Source: Juglans regia
Lineage: Eukaryota > Streptophyta > Magnoliopsida > Fagales > Juglandaceae
NCBI RefSeq assembly: GCF_001411555.2
Contig: NC_049907.1
Span: 10,162,622-10,226,621 of the forward strand
Direction of reading: 5' to 3'
Length of the DNA stretch: 64,000 bases
Shown here: positions 47,529 to 59,223 of the stretch, piece after piece
Numbering within the stretch: the stretch's first letter is position 1
Layout: the number at the start of each line of letters is the position of its first letter
Position numbers and translations under genes: made by a program
Notes under the pieces: model-generated
What the model was told of the DNA's origin: nothing
Seen by the model: only the letters and a program-made list of their open reading frames with translations
Databases searched by the model: none

Positions 47529-49629
47529 TTACTTTCCCCGTACTGTAACTCTTTTCGGAAACAACGTTACAAACTTACTAATGTTTTTTTTTTAAATGAT
47601 ATTATTAATTCATTTATTATGAGAAACTTATATCTATAATCAACTACATATATAGATATTTTCATATCAATTATTTAGAGCTCTACTAATATACTATTGG
47701 ACTTATCTGAACTTCACTACTGCTAATACTCCATATAGACAAATATCTAAGAGATATTATTTTATCTAAATAGAGACTCAACCTCACTCTTTATAGAAAG
47801 GTAGGTCTCGATCTCTAAAGACACAATCGTCTAATAGATGAATATTTTTTATTTTTACTATACAATAAGGAAAATAATAACTAAAAATGATGGATTACAA
47901 TTTGAACCAATTTCAGTAAACTTTGACGGCGCGTGAAGGTAACAAATTTATCTCTTTTCAATCACAAAAGTCAGATTTAAAAGATCTGGAAGTGACGATT
48001 CTAATAATTCGGCACATTGTGGCTAGAAGAGCTGCAAGAATGGGTGGCGCGTGAGGATTATGTGCAATTGTGAGCGGCACGTGAGGACCAAGCGCAATGA
48101 TTTCTGTAAAACCGTCACTATCCTCCAAACGATTTAAGGTCTGAGAGTTTTCTTATACTGCGCGTGTCTTTCGAGAGTTGTCGAAAAATTATAAATATAA
48201 CTTTTTTGACCTTAAGAAGAAAATAAACTAAGAAGTAAGGGGATGAAAAGGAGAAAGAATCAAGAGAAATGAGAAATGAGAGAATGAGGGAGAAAATGAA
48301 GAAGTGCCCTCCTTCTCTTCCGGCGAAAATCAGTTCTAGAAGTTTTTTTTGGAAAGTGAGAGAGAGGATTCTGAAAGGAGAGAAGGGGAGATAACGTTAT
48401 TAATGTTATTTCAATATTGGATATAGTACTATAGAATCTATATCAATATTATATCAATATAACGTTATATAGCTGTTATATCAATAATAGATAATCCATC
48501 TCTCTCAAAAACAAAAAAACAAAAAACAAAAAAAAAGATAATCCATGTTACTAATGTTATATCAACGTGTTTTTTGATCGGAATGTTATATCAATATTAG
48601 ATAACGTTGGGTTTACCGGTTGTCCCTTGTATCCATGCTCTTGTAATGGCTGAATGCCAACAACCTCTATAATATAATTGCAAGTATCTTTCCTTTAAAA
48701 AGAAATATATATTAGATAACAAGAAATGGAATTTATCAATACAAAATAATTTTATTTTTATATAGATCTTAAATTTATTTAATTTCTTTAAATGGGGTGC
48801 ACGATTCTTGCACAATTTAAGAATGTAAATATCATTTCTTATTAATGTTTTGTGGTAAATGTTCAGGCTTGTTTGGTGAGAAATTAAGAAATTTAAAAAT
48901 TCTTAAAAGTTCTTGTAATTTTATTCTCAAATATTATTTAAATATAAAGTTTTTTATTTATTTATTTTTTTCTAATCATTACTGAAACACAAAAATTAAT
49001 ACAACTTTTATAAACTTCAAAACAAAATTAATATTAAAAAAATCACATTCAAATAATTTTTTAATTTTATCTATTTATTTTTGCAAACTCCAATACAATA
49101 ATTATTTTAAAATATATTATTATTCAAAAAATATTTCTCTCATTTCTTAAAATTTAATAAAATATATTTATTCAAATCATTTCACTATTATTTACAAGAT
49201 TTTGAAATATTTTAACAATCCAAATATGCATGACACTTGATATAATAAAGTCTAAAGATAATGTTAAAAAAATATTTATAAGTTGACGTGATTTAATATA
49301 ATCTATTATATTATAAAATAATTTTTATTTTAAAATACGTCAAAGACTCTAATGTATTATATTAAGTTAGAAAATGATTTACATAATATTTTTCATAATA
49401 TTTTATATAATTATATTTTAAATAAGAGATATTTTAATAAAATATCTTATAAAATTAATATCATTTAAAAAAAATTCTGATGTATTATATTAAATCATAT
49501 CAATATATATAATATAAGTACTATTTAATCATTTAAAAAATAATTATTATTAAAAAATTAATTTTTTATATAAATCTCATATATATATATATATTTATTT
49601 TTAAATAATTATACAATACTTATACATTC

Positions 49630-50135
49630 TCAATTGTTTCGAAATATTTTCACACTTTCACCTACATTGACTCTACTGTTTCCGTTGAAAGGACCTGACG
49701 CAAAGCAAGACTCTGGACTCTACACCCCGACACCCCTTCGTGCACAAGCAGACACTTGCTCCATCACAGTCCAGCCATGGTTGAGTGAATCCCCCACAGT
49801 GAACCACAAACCTTCGTACTCTCACCTCTCTCTCCCTCCCTCTCTCTCTGCAACGCTATTTCCTCTCTCTCCCTCTCTCTCTCTGTGTCTGCAACGCAGC
49901 AGCCGAACCTTTCGAGGCTCCAATCAAGGCGATTCAATATCTCCATCGTCCGTGCTGCCTCCTCAGGGCGGCGTGCTCCATGCTCCGTCCCATCTCAACT
50001 GAAGAGATTCCTCTACCATTTGGTTTTGGCAGGGTACCTGTCTGAGGGAGATTCGAAATCTCCCCTGCGACCACCATCCCTGTCAACCCGTGCCCTAGAT
50101 GCGATTATTCGCTGCATTATAATGTTCTTGTGTGG
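49630..50135 (+). other. Possible first exon or leader of an unrecognised gene
   Basis: The base composition shifts sharply to GC- and CT-rich. A pyrimidine-rich tract (CTCTCTCTCC, 49820-49885) of the kind common in plant 5' leaders is followed by an open stretch ending in TGTGTGG|GTATGTCAC near 50134, a strong donor-like site, then T-rich intron-like sequence to about 50640. The one long frame (about 49885-50134) starts with GTG and I do not recognise its protein (AGYLSEGDSKSPLRPPSLST). No downstream coding exon is visible before miniature elements begin. It could be a truncated gene, a non-coding transcript or a captured exon. Confidence 0.35.
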
Positions 50136-50523
50136 GTATGTCACTCTGTCTTTTATTAATTTGGTAGCTTTGAGGAAAATCGTATATGTTTTTATTTGTA
50201 CGAGTGGTTATACTTTTTTTTGTCGATCTGGATTTATGTAGTTCACTAGGCTTTCAATATTGTGTTGTGGCATTGTTTTTTTCTTGCCTTGGATTTGTAA
50301 TTTTTTTTTCTGGGTTGTGGAATGTTAGTTTTGTTTATGAACTCTTATCATTTCCTTTGGTTCATATGAGGTTTTATGGGGTTTTAATAGTCTTTCTCTT
50401 GGAGTCTTGATTATCATTCATGTAAGTTTCTTGAAGGTTCTGGTTTATAGGGTGAGGTGTTATGCTTGATTTTGGCTTCGAATTTTAGGTTCTTTAATGG
50501 ATTTGTGTTGTTGTACTGAATGC

Positions 50524-50645
50524 TAGCTGGCATTGTTTATCATTTCCATGATTTTGGTCTTTTGGGATACCTGTTCATCTTTGATAGCTGGCATTGTTTA
50601 TCATTTCTATGCTTTTTGGTCTTTTGGGATACCTGTTGATCATTC
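50524..50645. repeat. 61-bp tandem duplication
   Basis: TAGCTGGCATTGTTTATCAT and the following TTTGGTCTTTTGGGATACCTG occur twice, starting at 50524 and 50585. The few differences indicate a moderately old duplication, within the intron-like sequence after the putative exon. Confidence 0.85.
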
Positions 50646-51563
50646 GTTTCCCGATTGAGAAAAGATTCAAACCGGTCGTTCTTTCTCATTTTACAACCTC
50701 CTATAAAATTTTAACACGCAGGAGACGCATGTCACTTACGGTGTGCGTCGATAAAAGTTTTATTGACTTTTCCTTCTCCTCCAGCTCTCCCCTCTCATTT
50801 TTTTTTTCCTCTCTCTTTCCTTTCTCTCTCTCTCAAAATTGTAATAGCACTGGTATTAGATTTATCAAATTTATTTTTAAATTTTAATCAAAATTACATA
50901 TTTTTCATATATTTAAAACTTTCTTATCTATAACTCTACATTATATTAGTTATTGAATTCATCAAAATATTAATATTATATTTTTTTTCATATTATATAA
51001 TTACACTAATCATATATTAATTAATAATTTAATTTAATTCTTATATTATTATTACAAGACGGTTGGAGATTAAACATGAATAAAAAAGACCATTAGAGAT
51101 TAAAAATGAATAAAAAATAGATTTGATGAGTTAACATTAATCCTTCAAATTTAAAAAAATATAGCCATTTACTGTAATTCAGAGTTTTACACTTATCTCT
51201 TTGATTAATTTAATGCAAATCTCTTTTGATAAAATTTATCATATTTTATATTTAGTTAGACTTTTAATAAAGTTAATGCCAATACTCTAACTCAGAAATG
51301 GTTGTTTGTAAAAAAATTAGTAAAACACGTAACGTGACCAACAAACCTCAAGGGACATAGCACCCACAAGAGAATAAGAAAATGGCATCAACAATATCTA
51401 TGCTGATATAAGTATCCAAAATTATTGGATCATAAATAAATAATCTCTAGACAAATGAGTGCATCTCCATGGCCATAAAGATCTCACCAAAGCCATAATG
51501 TGAGAAAGCACAAATCATTATACATCTAAATTTTTTTACTGGAGAGCAATTGAGTAAGATTAA

Positions 51564-51742
51564 GTGTGTGTTTGGATGTTGAAGTGAGTTGAGTTGAGTT
51601 GAGTTAAGATGATAAAATATTATTTTTTAATATTATTATTATTTTAAGATTTGAAAAAATTGAATTGTTTATTATATTTTATATTGGAATTTGAAAAAGT
51701 TGTGATGATGAGTTGAGATAAGTTTGGCAACCAAACTCACTC
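51564..51742. mobile_element. PIF/Harbinger-type miniature element, TAA target duplication
   Basis: It is flanked by TAA at 51561-51563 and 51743-51745. The ends are GTGTGTGTTTGGATGTTG and CAACCAAACTCACTC, with GAGTTGAGTTGAGTT inside. About 179 bp. Confidence 0.8.
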
Positions 51743-52039
51743 TAAATGGGGGCTTCAATGCAGACATTCGAATGAGAGAGAATATTTTAGTGAGAGACAG
51801 AGTGTGTGTGTGAGTAGGGGTAGAAAGGCTCTGCTCAACTGGTGGGAGGGGGGGGGAGGAGAGAGAAGATAACAGAGATCGAGATAGGAGAGGAAATGAA
51901 ATTAAAGTAGATTCTGCATGCAAAATTGTATTTTATGTTTGCTAGAATCCCCATGTGTCTTGTGATTATAGGTAGGTGTAAAATAATGAAAATCACCTGA
52001 CCGGCTACTAGCCTCTCTCGTTGCGATTATTTGGACTTT

Positions 52040-52255
52040 TATAGATTGAGAAAAGCTATTTTGCCTCTCCAAGTGTACCGTTCAACTGTACCGCTTGTCA
52101 ATTTTTTTTTTATTTAATGATTAATAAGTAATTTTAAGTGTATTGAGATATTTTTTTAATTTTTTAAAATATTTAAAAATATTAAAAAAATGTAAAAAAA
52201 AAAATCAAAAAGTTAAAAGCAGTAAGTCTGAGCGGGCTACTCTGATTTGATAGAC
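52040..52255. other. AT-rich block with GC-rich flanks, possible miniature element
   Basis: GCCTCTCCAAGTGTACCG on the left and TCTGAGCGGGCTACTC on the right enclose a T/A-rich middle with poly(T) and poly(A) runs. This resembles the Mutator-like miniature elements nearby. No target duplication could be found. Confidence 0.25.
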
Positions 52256-54955
52256 TTATATATTAGCTCCACTACATAGAATTAGTATTGACTCTATTTC
52301 AAGTGAAACTGATAGTATTTTTTTATCACGTATAGGAAAATATTATACGACATTCTATTTTTGTTATTTTTAGACATATCAATTAGTGTCGCATTTAAGT
52401 GGTTTTTTGCTGAATAATTAACTTACGAAATTATTCAAAAAGGCTTGTATATATAGATTAATGTGACAAGTAACGATATAAACAAGAACAAAAAGTAACA
52501 TGAGATATTTTGATTATTTTGCTTGTTAATGTAATATCAAAATGATATTTCATGTTTTACACTTAAAAAGATAGTATTTCAAAAGAAAGATCATAATTTT
52601 CAAGAAAAAAAGAAAAAAGAAAGATGATATTTCAATACCTGGATTGGCGGTGGATAAGTGGATATGGTTGGTTAGTAAGTGTGAGGCCACGTACTTCAGT
52701 TGGGTTCCGATAACAGTGTACTGTTTTTTTTTTAAATAAATATTATTAGTAAATCCAAGGCAGAGTCTGTTGCGTGACGGACAAATCACCATCCTGCAGG
52801 GTGAGGCCTAACATCCTTTTGGAAAATGAGAGAGCCAGCGAGAGAGCCACCGCTGGCTCTATCACGTGTTTTTTTTATGTATTTTTTTATAATTAATTTT
52901 ATATAGATATTTTTAATAATTTTAAATATTAAAAAATAAATAAAAAAATTATAATATTATTAAAAAATACTTCTTTAATTATAAAGTAAATTACTTCGTG
53001 ATTAAGGAAGTATTTTTTAATAATTTTTTTTATTTCATGATTAAGGAAGTATTTTTTAATAATATTATAAATTTATTTTATTTTATTTTAAATATTTAAA
53101 ATTATTAAAAATATCTATATAAAAATAATTATAAAAAAATACATAAAAAAACACATGCTAGAGCCAGCGGCGGCTTCCAGCGGGAGCCGGTGGCTCTAGC
53201 ATCACTCCATTCTTTTTATTCTATGGTTGGTACCAGACGTCATAGAAAACGGACCTAAAAAAAATTATTATTATGATAATCATAATAACCCTATCCTTTC
53301 TGCATTCATGAATGTGGGTATCCAGACATTCCACCTACTTACTTTCCCCGTACCGTAACTCTTTTCGGAAGCAACGTTACTAACTTACTAATGTTTTTTT
53401 TTTTTAAATGTCATTATTCATTCATTCATGAAGAAAAATTTATATCTATAACCAAATATATATAAGAATATTCTCATATCAACCATTTAGAGCTCTACTA
53501 ATAAATTATTGGATTGAATTGAATTTTACTACTGCTGATACTCTCTACAGACAACCGTTCAAGAGATATTACTTTACCTAAACAGAGACTCGACCTCACC
53601 CTTCATAAAAAATAAAGACTAAACTTCTAAGGACACAATCGTTCAAGAGACAAATATTTTTTTTATTTTTACTATACAATAAGAAAAATGTTGGATTATA
53701 GTTAAGATCAATTTCGGTAGACTTTGATAGCTTGTGAAGGCAACAAGTTTGTCTTTTTTAACCACAAAAGTCAAATCTGAAAGATTTGAAAGTGACGATT
53801 ATGATGATCCGGTGCGTGTGGCTAGAAGAGCTGTTGGAAGGGGTGGTGCGTGAGAACCACACTCAGTTGTGAGCGGCGAGTGATGACCACGCACAATGAT
53901 TTTTACAAAACTGTCACTATCATCCAAACGATTTGCGGCCTAAGAGTTTTCTTGTTCTGCTCGTGTCTCTCGAGAGTTGTTGGAAAATTATAGATCTGAT
54001 TTTTTCGACCTTAAATAAAGAATTTATATCAATATTATATAAATATAACTATATAGCTGTTTATATATCTAACGTTACTAATGTTATATCAATATTTTTT
54101 TGATCGGAATGTTATATCAATCTTTGATATAGTTGGGTTTACCGATTGTCCCTTGTATCCGTGCTCTTGTAATGAATGAATGCAAAAAAAGAAAAAAAAA
54201 AAAAAGGAAGAAGATAACGTTACTAATATTATATCAATATTAGATAATCGTAGTGTTATTAGCGTTACTAATGTCTAAGTATCGTGTACTTCTATTAAAA
54301 GAATTAGAATTTATCATTACAAAATAATTTTTTTTTTTTGTATTTCAAATTTATCTAATTTTTTTTAAATAAGGTATACGATACTTATACACTTTAAAAC
54401 TGTAAATATTATTTCTTATTAATGTTTTGTGGTAAATGAAAGGCTTGCCTTCTTTGGCAAGGAATTGAGAAATTTAAAAATTCTTAAAAGTTCTTGTAAT
54501 TTCACTGCAAACATCATTTAAATATAAATACTTTTCAGTTGTAATTTTCAATTTTTTATCTAAGTATTACTGAAACACAAAAATTAATATAACTTTTATA
54601 AATTTCAAAACAAAATTAATATTAAAAAAATTACATTCAAATAATTTTTTAACTTTTTATATTATTTTCACGAACTCCAATATAGTACTTATTTTAAAAT
54701 ATATCTTTATTAAAAAAAAATTCTGTCATTTTCTAAAATTCAATAAAATATCTCTATTCAAACTATTTCACTAATATTTACAAAATTTTGAGATACTTTA
54801 AACATCCAAACATGCTTGACTCTTGATTAAATAAAGATAATGTTAAAAAAATATTTATAAGTTGATGTGATTTAATATAATCCATTATATTATAAAAAAC
54901 TTTTTATTATAAAATACATCAAGGTCTAATGTATTATATTAAATTATATCAATAC
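52255..54955. repeat. Segmental duplication, copy B
   Basis: The partner of 46186-49370, in the same orientation and about 6 kb downstream. It carries its own private insertion at 52821-53207 and lacks both insertions seen in copy A. Near 54180 a poly(A)-like tract (AAAAAAAGAAAAAAAAAA) follows TGAATGAATGC at the place where copy A reads TGGCTGAATGCC and no long A-run. Confidence 0.85.
52821..53207. mobile_element. Mutator-like miniature element (387 bp), absent from copy A
   Basis: The flanking 9-mers are CATCCTTTT (52812-52820) and CATTCTTTT (53208-53216), differing at one base. Copy A has a single CATTCTTTT (47010-47018) followed by the same downstream sequence. The inverted ends share AGAGCCA and GCTGGCTCT blocks, with GC-rich subterminal sequence. 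Inside, AAGTATTTTTTAATAAT occurs twice about 50 bp apart, and the AT-rich middle is largely self-complementary. Confidence 0.85.
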
Positions 54956-55121
54956 ATAAATTTTGCTTGGATAAGATTTTGTGTGCAAATGCAACACTTC
55001 TTAATACAATATTCTCAAATCCCGTTTAGTACCCAAGTTGACGAAGAAAGTTAATTGTTAAATGGGAACTTTTTGAAGCTGTACTACCCAAGACAAAAAC
55101 ACAAAGACATGAAATTATGAG

Positions 55122-55322
55122 AGATTTAGATTGTGAGTTGAGTTGAGATGAGAGTTAAAAGTTGAATAAAATATTATTATAATATAATTTTTAATATTAA
55201 TTTTGTTTTGAGATTTAAAAAAGTTAAATTATTTCTTATATCTTGTTTGAAAGTTTGAAAAAGTTGTAATTATTAAATGAGATTAAATAAGACGAGTTAA
55301 GATCAACTCATTATCCCAACAA
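55122..55322. mobile_element. Degenerate GATGAGATGAG-family miniature element
   Basis: GAGTTGAGTTGAGATGAGAG at the left, then the family core (AATAAAATATTATTATAATATAATTTTTAATATTA), and GATTAAATAAGACGAGTTAAG at the right. Terminal repeats and target duplication are not clear. Confidence 0.5.
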
Positions 55323-56021
55323 GGACAGTCGGATATTTTCTTTACCTTATTTACATTTGTGTGTCTTTGTTGAAAAAAAAAGATTTTATGAAAGAGAAAT
55401 GCTTTAACTATAAATAGATCTCATAAAAATAAATTCACAAATTGATATAGCTTAATATAATACATTAGATTGTAAATCTACTTTTATTATAAAGTAGATC
55501 TTGTATCATATGAAATCATTTTAGTTTGTAAATTTATTTTTGTGAGATATTTTTAAAATTGTAGCAGTTCTCAGAAAGGTTAATCTCCATTTGGATGTTG
55601 AGTTGAGTTGAAAGGAATTTAGTTCTTTATGAATAGTAATGACTTGAGATGATGGAATGAGTTTTGTGGGACCCACTTAAAATGAGTTTAGATATGTTTG
55701 AATGTTAAGAGCTGACCAAATCCAAAATTTGACTAGAATCTTAACTTTTGGTTATAGTATCAACTTTTGAATAGGTGAGTCCACATTGGACTAGTTATCT
55801 TAAAGTTAAAATAATAATATAATATATTTTATTTTATTTTATTATTATTATATTTTTACAAATACAATTCATATATTTCCTAGATCTGTATGGTTTGTAG
55901 AAATAATGTGTCTACTCTATCAATATTCGCAATCAATAGAATAAATAAAAATTTTTGCCAATGCATGCCATGCATATTTTACCATTCAAAGTTCTAAAAG
56001 TCAATAAATATTAACAACATA

Positions 56022-56210
56022 CTCCATATAAATACCAACACAGTCCATACAAATACCAATACAGTCTACAAAATACCAACACAGTCTATATAAATACCAA
56101 TACAGTCCACAAAAATACCAACACAGTCCATACAAATTACCAAAAGATTCCACAAAATACCAACACAATCCATATAAATACCAACACAGTCCATATAAAT
56201 ACCACATTCA
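56022..56210. repeat. Minisatellite, about 20-22-bp unit, about nine copies
   Basis: Imperfect tandem copies of the unit CCATATAAATACCAACACAG with T/A/C variants. The minus-strand reading looks like a Trp/Tyr/Cys-rich protein only because the unit length keeps the frame open. It is not a gene. Confidence 0.9.
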
Positions 56211-57689
56211 GCAGGTTCAAATATGCAACGGGAATCTCCAACAGATGCAACTTTTATGACCCATCCTTCTATTATTACAAATGTGATAGTTGTTCCTTAT
56301 CTCTGTGCTGAGGCAACCATAACAAATGCATCAATAGCATGTATGGAAATTATAGTACAAGAAAATGAAATAGAGATTATAAGTAGAGACATAGAGGTAC
56401 ATAGCAAATTGTCCAAGACAAACCTTTACAAGAAGCCTACAAAATATGTCCATCAAATAGTTGCAAAACATGGTTTAGTAAGAGTAGCCTACAAAATATG
56501 AAGGGAACTGTGAATGATCAAATACTACAATATAACATAGATGAAATGTAGGCACCAGTACTCCAATGGTTCTCAAGCTCATAAATAACTAATATAGTAG
56601 TAAAAATGCATAAATATACCAAAACTAAACCAAAAATCACAAATCAGCATAAACAAAAATGGATAAAATATAAACAAAATCACGTCAAACTAACTGATCA
56701 CTACATACCCAAAAGGCAAGCCTTTATATTCCTTTTCTGGCATAAAATATTGTGAAGACCAAGTTAATCTTTTGCCAAAAAGGGAAGACCTGTATACAAA
56801 AAATCATTCATGTCTAGTTAAGAGCCAACTTGAGATCAACTTTAGAAATAACATTATTTTCCATGTTTCCAAGCAACCATTTTTAATGTATAAGTTTAGG
56901 ACCTCTAATATTAAGTTTCTGCCAATTCATCAACCTTAATTCCATTCAAACTGCTAAAAGATCATGAATTGACATCCCATACAATCAACCCATATCTCAA
57001 AATTAGTCGACCACGAATAATAAGAAACTCTAAAGTCAAAGAATATACTGAACGTAAGCACCAATCAATCAACATATCAAACCTAGAAACTCTTCATTGG
57101 TTCGTGGTCTTATAAGCACTATATCACAACTTCCACCCATGTTCTTTCAATCAGTCAGTTGGCAACAATCTTACTAACACTATGGGAGGTATGTTACTCT
57201 AATACACATTGCAAATTGATCTCAATCATATAAGGTTGGCATGAGTTTCCAATTTTGTGAAACAGAACAATGCGATGTCCCATGTAAGAACTAAACCAAG
57301 TTTTAATAAGGAAGCCCCGTGGCTCTTTGAGACGCACATTAGAGTTTCTAGAGTCTAAATTTTGTTTCGAGAATTCCCTTGGCTATTCAACAAATCAGCA
57401 TTTATATGAAGTCAAACAAATTAGCAACAAAATATTCAAGTAGCAGACCACATAAAAATGGACATAGCAGACCAATATATGAGTTTCTAAGGAAAAAGCC
57501 ACAAAATTTGGACTTCATAAGCTAGGATCGCTGTAAAATCAGAGATAGATTCAAGAAATTGAAAGCAATAACCCGTCAAGAATACATATATTGTAGCAAT
57601 GAGCAGTTCAGTTTAGCAGCCATGAAATACCCTTGTGAAATACTTGAGTTTGTCGAGGGAATATGACGTTGTTGATACTCTGTGTTGCT

Positions 57690-58140
57690 AATGCCTTCGA
57701 TGGGTTCTCTGCAAATGGAAATGAAAGAAAATCTGGAGGGAGGGAAGGGAAAAGGCATGGGTTGGTCTACAAATCGATACTGAGAGTGGAAAGAAAAAAA
57801 AAGTTTTGCTGAGGGAGTCGAAAATGGGAGAAAAAGAAAATGGGAGGGGGAAAGGAGAGGGTGCGATTCGGCAATGGTGTAGAGAGAAGACAAAAATGGG
57901 AAGGAGAAACGAGAGGGTGCGATTCTGCGTGGGAGAAAAGGAAGAGAAAAAGAAAGAAATGGAAGACAATGGCAACGTGGATGATCAACGGAGAGAAGGG
58001 TCCGTGGGGGTTGAAGAAGACGAAGCCGAAGGATCAACGTGCTGGGAGCTTTCGAGAGAAGAAAGGAAAAACGAGGGAAATGGAGCTTTTCGGGATGAAG
58101 AAAGAGAAAAGAATGAGGAAAAGAGATATGGAGGTAGATG
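57690..58140. other. Purine-rich block with internal duplication
   Basis: GAGAGGGTGCGATTC occurs twice (about 57855 and 57913), each after a GGGAG..GAAA run. Open frames on both strands here follow from the biased composition, and I recognise no protein. The block is part of the Harbinger-type element. Confidence 0.5.
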
Positions 58141-58664
58141 AAATAATAAAATATTACTTTCCATTATGAACAATAACTCGCCATGTTTGGAGAGGACTCA
58201 AGATTTACTGTAACTCAAGTCTTAAACTTTTGACCATTGGCTAATCCAATGTGGAGGTTTTTTCTCACATCCAGCTAAAGTTTGGACTTGCATTGACATT
58301 TGGCTAGTCTATTGTCAATGCTCTAAGATAAGTTAAGATATATTTATGGGAAGTTGAAAAAGTTTGTGAGTCCCGTGTGTAAAGATGTGTTGAATTGAAA
58401 AATGTTGTAGGTCCTATATGTAAAGATATTTTGAATTTAGATAAGTTTAGTGATTTGAGAATAGAGTGTTTGGACATTTACTACAACAAAAAGGCTTTTT
58501 TGGGACAAAAATTTTTGTCCCAAATTATAGCCATTTCGTCCAAAAAATATTTTGAGATGAAAAAGATTCGTCCCGAGCTCATTCCAACAACACTGTGCCA
58601 AAAGATATATTGGGACGAAAATCACCATTTCGTCCCAAAAAATATCTATTGGGATGAAATTGAA

Positions 58665-59040
58665 GGAAACCGTTCGAACATGTTCGAACGAGAATTTCTT
58701 TTGTCACGGTTGAAATTCATCCCAGAATATTGTTCGAACGATTACAATTTTACGTTCGAACAGGATTAATGTGCTTGAACGATTGCAAAATACGTTCGAA
58801 CAAAAATAAATTATACATACGTTCGAACGATATTAATTTATCTTTCCATTCAAACGTTAAAGGATCAGATCGAACGATATAAGCGTTCGAACGGTATAAG
58901 TTCTGTTCGAACACTATGAAAATAAATGGCGTTCGAACGTTATGTAATCGTTTGAACTCTACGAAAATAAATTGCGTTCGAACATTATATGATCGTTCGA
59001 ACGCAACGAGCGTTCGAACATTATGTGGTCGTTCGAACGA
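58665..59040. repeat. Subterminal GTTCGAAC palindrome array
   Basis: Thirteen exact GTTCGAAC palindromes plus several one-base variants within about 375 bp, most extended to CGTTCGAACG. In En/Spm elements, subterminal motifs are bound by TNPA. This array would be the counterpart here (inference). Confidence 0.9.
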
Positions 59041-59223
59041 TAACTATTTTATTTAAAGTCAATAATAAAAGACCAAATAGACATTCATAAATTTGAAAAA
59101 ATACATTAGAAACTGTTAACACTCACAAAAATTTTATAATATGTGCGAACTAAATAAATAAGTGTGAGATTGGCATTGTTTGTACACAAATAGATAATCC
59201 CAAAATCTGTACGTAAAAAACCA

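Larger units (their letters stand above)
46186..49370. repeat. Segmental duplication, copy A
   Basis: It aligns collinearly with 52255-54955. Shared landmarks are TAGCTCCACTACAT, TTTTATCACGTATAGG, GTGTCGCATTTAAGTGGTTT, GAGGCCACGTA, GTTGCGTGACGGACAAATC, GGGTATCCAGACATTCCAC, GCACGTGAGGACCA-type sequence and ATGTTTTGTGGTAAATG. Copy A is longer because it carries a Mutator-like element at 46268-46521 and a Harbinger-type element at 47314-47528, which copy B lacks. No protein is recognisable in the shared sequence. The nature of the duplicated unit (perhaps an old non-autonomous transposon) is unknown. Confidence 0.85.
55709..58323. mobile_element. 2.6-kb Harbinger-type non-autonomous element
   Basis: It is flanked by TAA at 55706-55708 and 58324-58326. 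The left end is GAGCTGACCAAATCC; the right end read inward is GAGCATTGACAATAGACTAG. The subterminal motif CCACATTGGA(C/T)TAG is repeated at both ends (about 55782 and 58244). Inside are a 22-bp minisatellite (56025-56210) and a purine-rich block with partial duplication (57690-58140). No transposase is recognisable, so it is probably a non-autonomous derivative. Superfamily assignment rests on the termini and the 3-bp duplication. Confidence 0.65.
55597..58478. mobile_element. Older repeat split by a Harbinger-type insertion
   Basis: The left part (55597-55708) begins TTTGGATGTTGAGTTGAG. The right part (58324-58478) ends AGTGTTTGGACATTTA. Joined at the TAA, they match the reverse complement of 45361-45445 across the junction. 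The right part abuts the CACTA terminus at 58479. Confidence 0.7.

Noticed and set aside
56001..56207. Trp/Tyr/Cys-rich 68-codon frame on the minus strand
   Set aside because: It is the translation of a 20-22-bp minisatellite and follows from the repeat unit.
57576..58173. Long overlapping frames on both strands
   Set aside because: Purine-rich low-complexity sequence keeps several frames open at once. No domain is recognisable and they lie inside a transposon.
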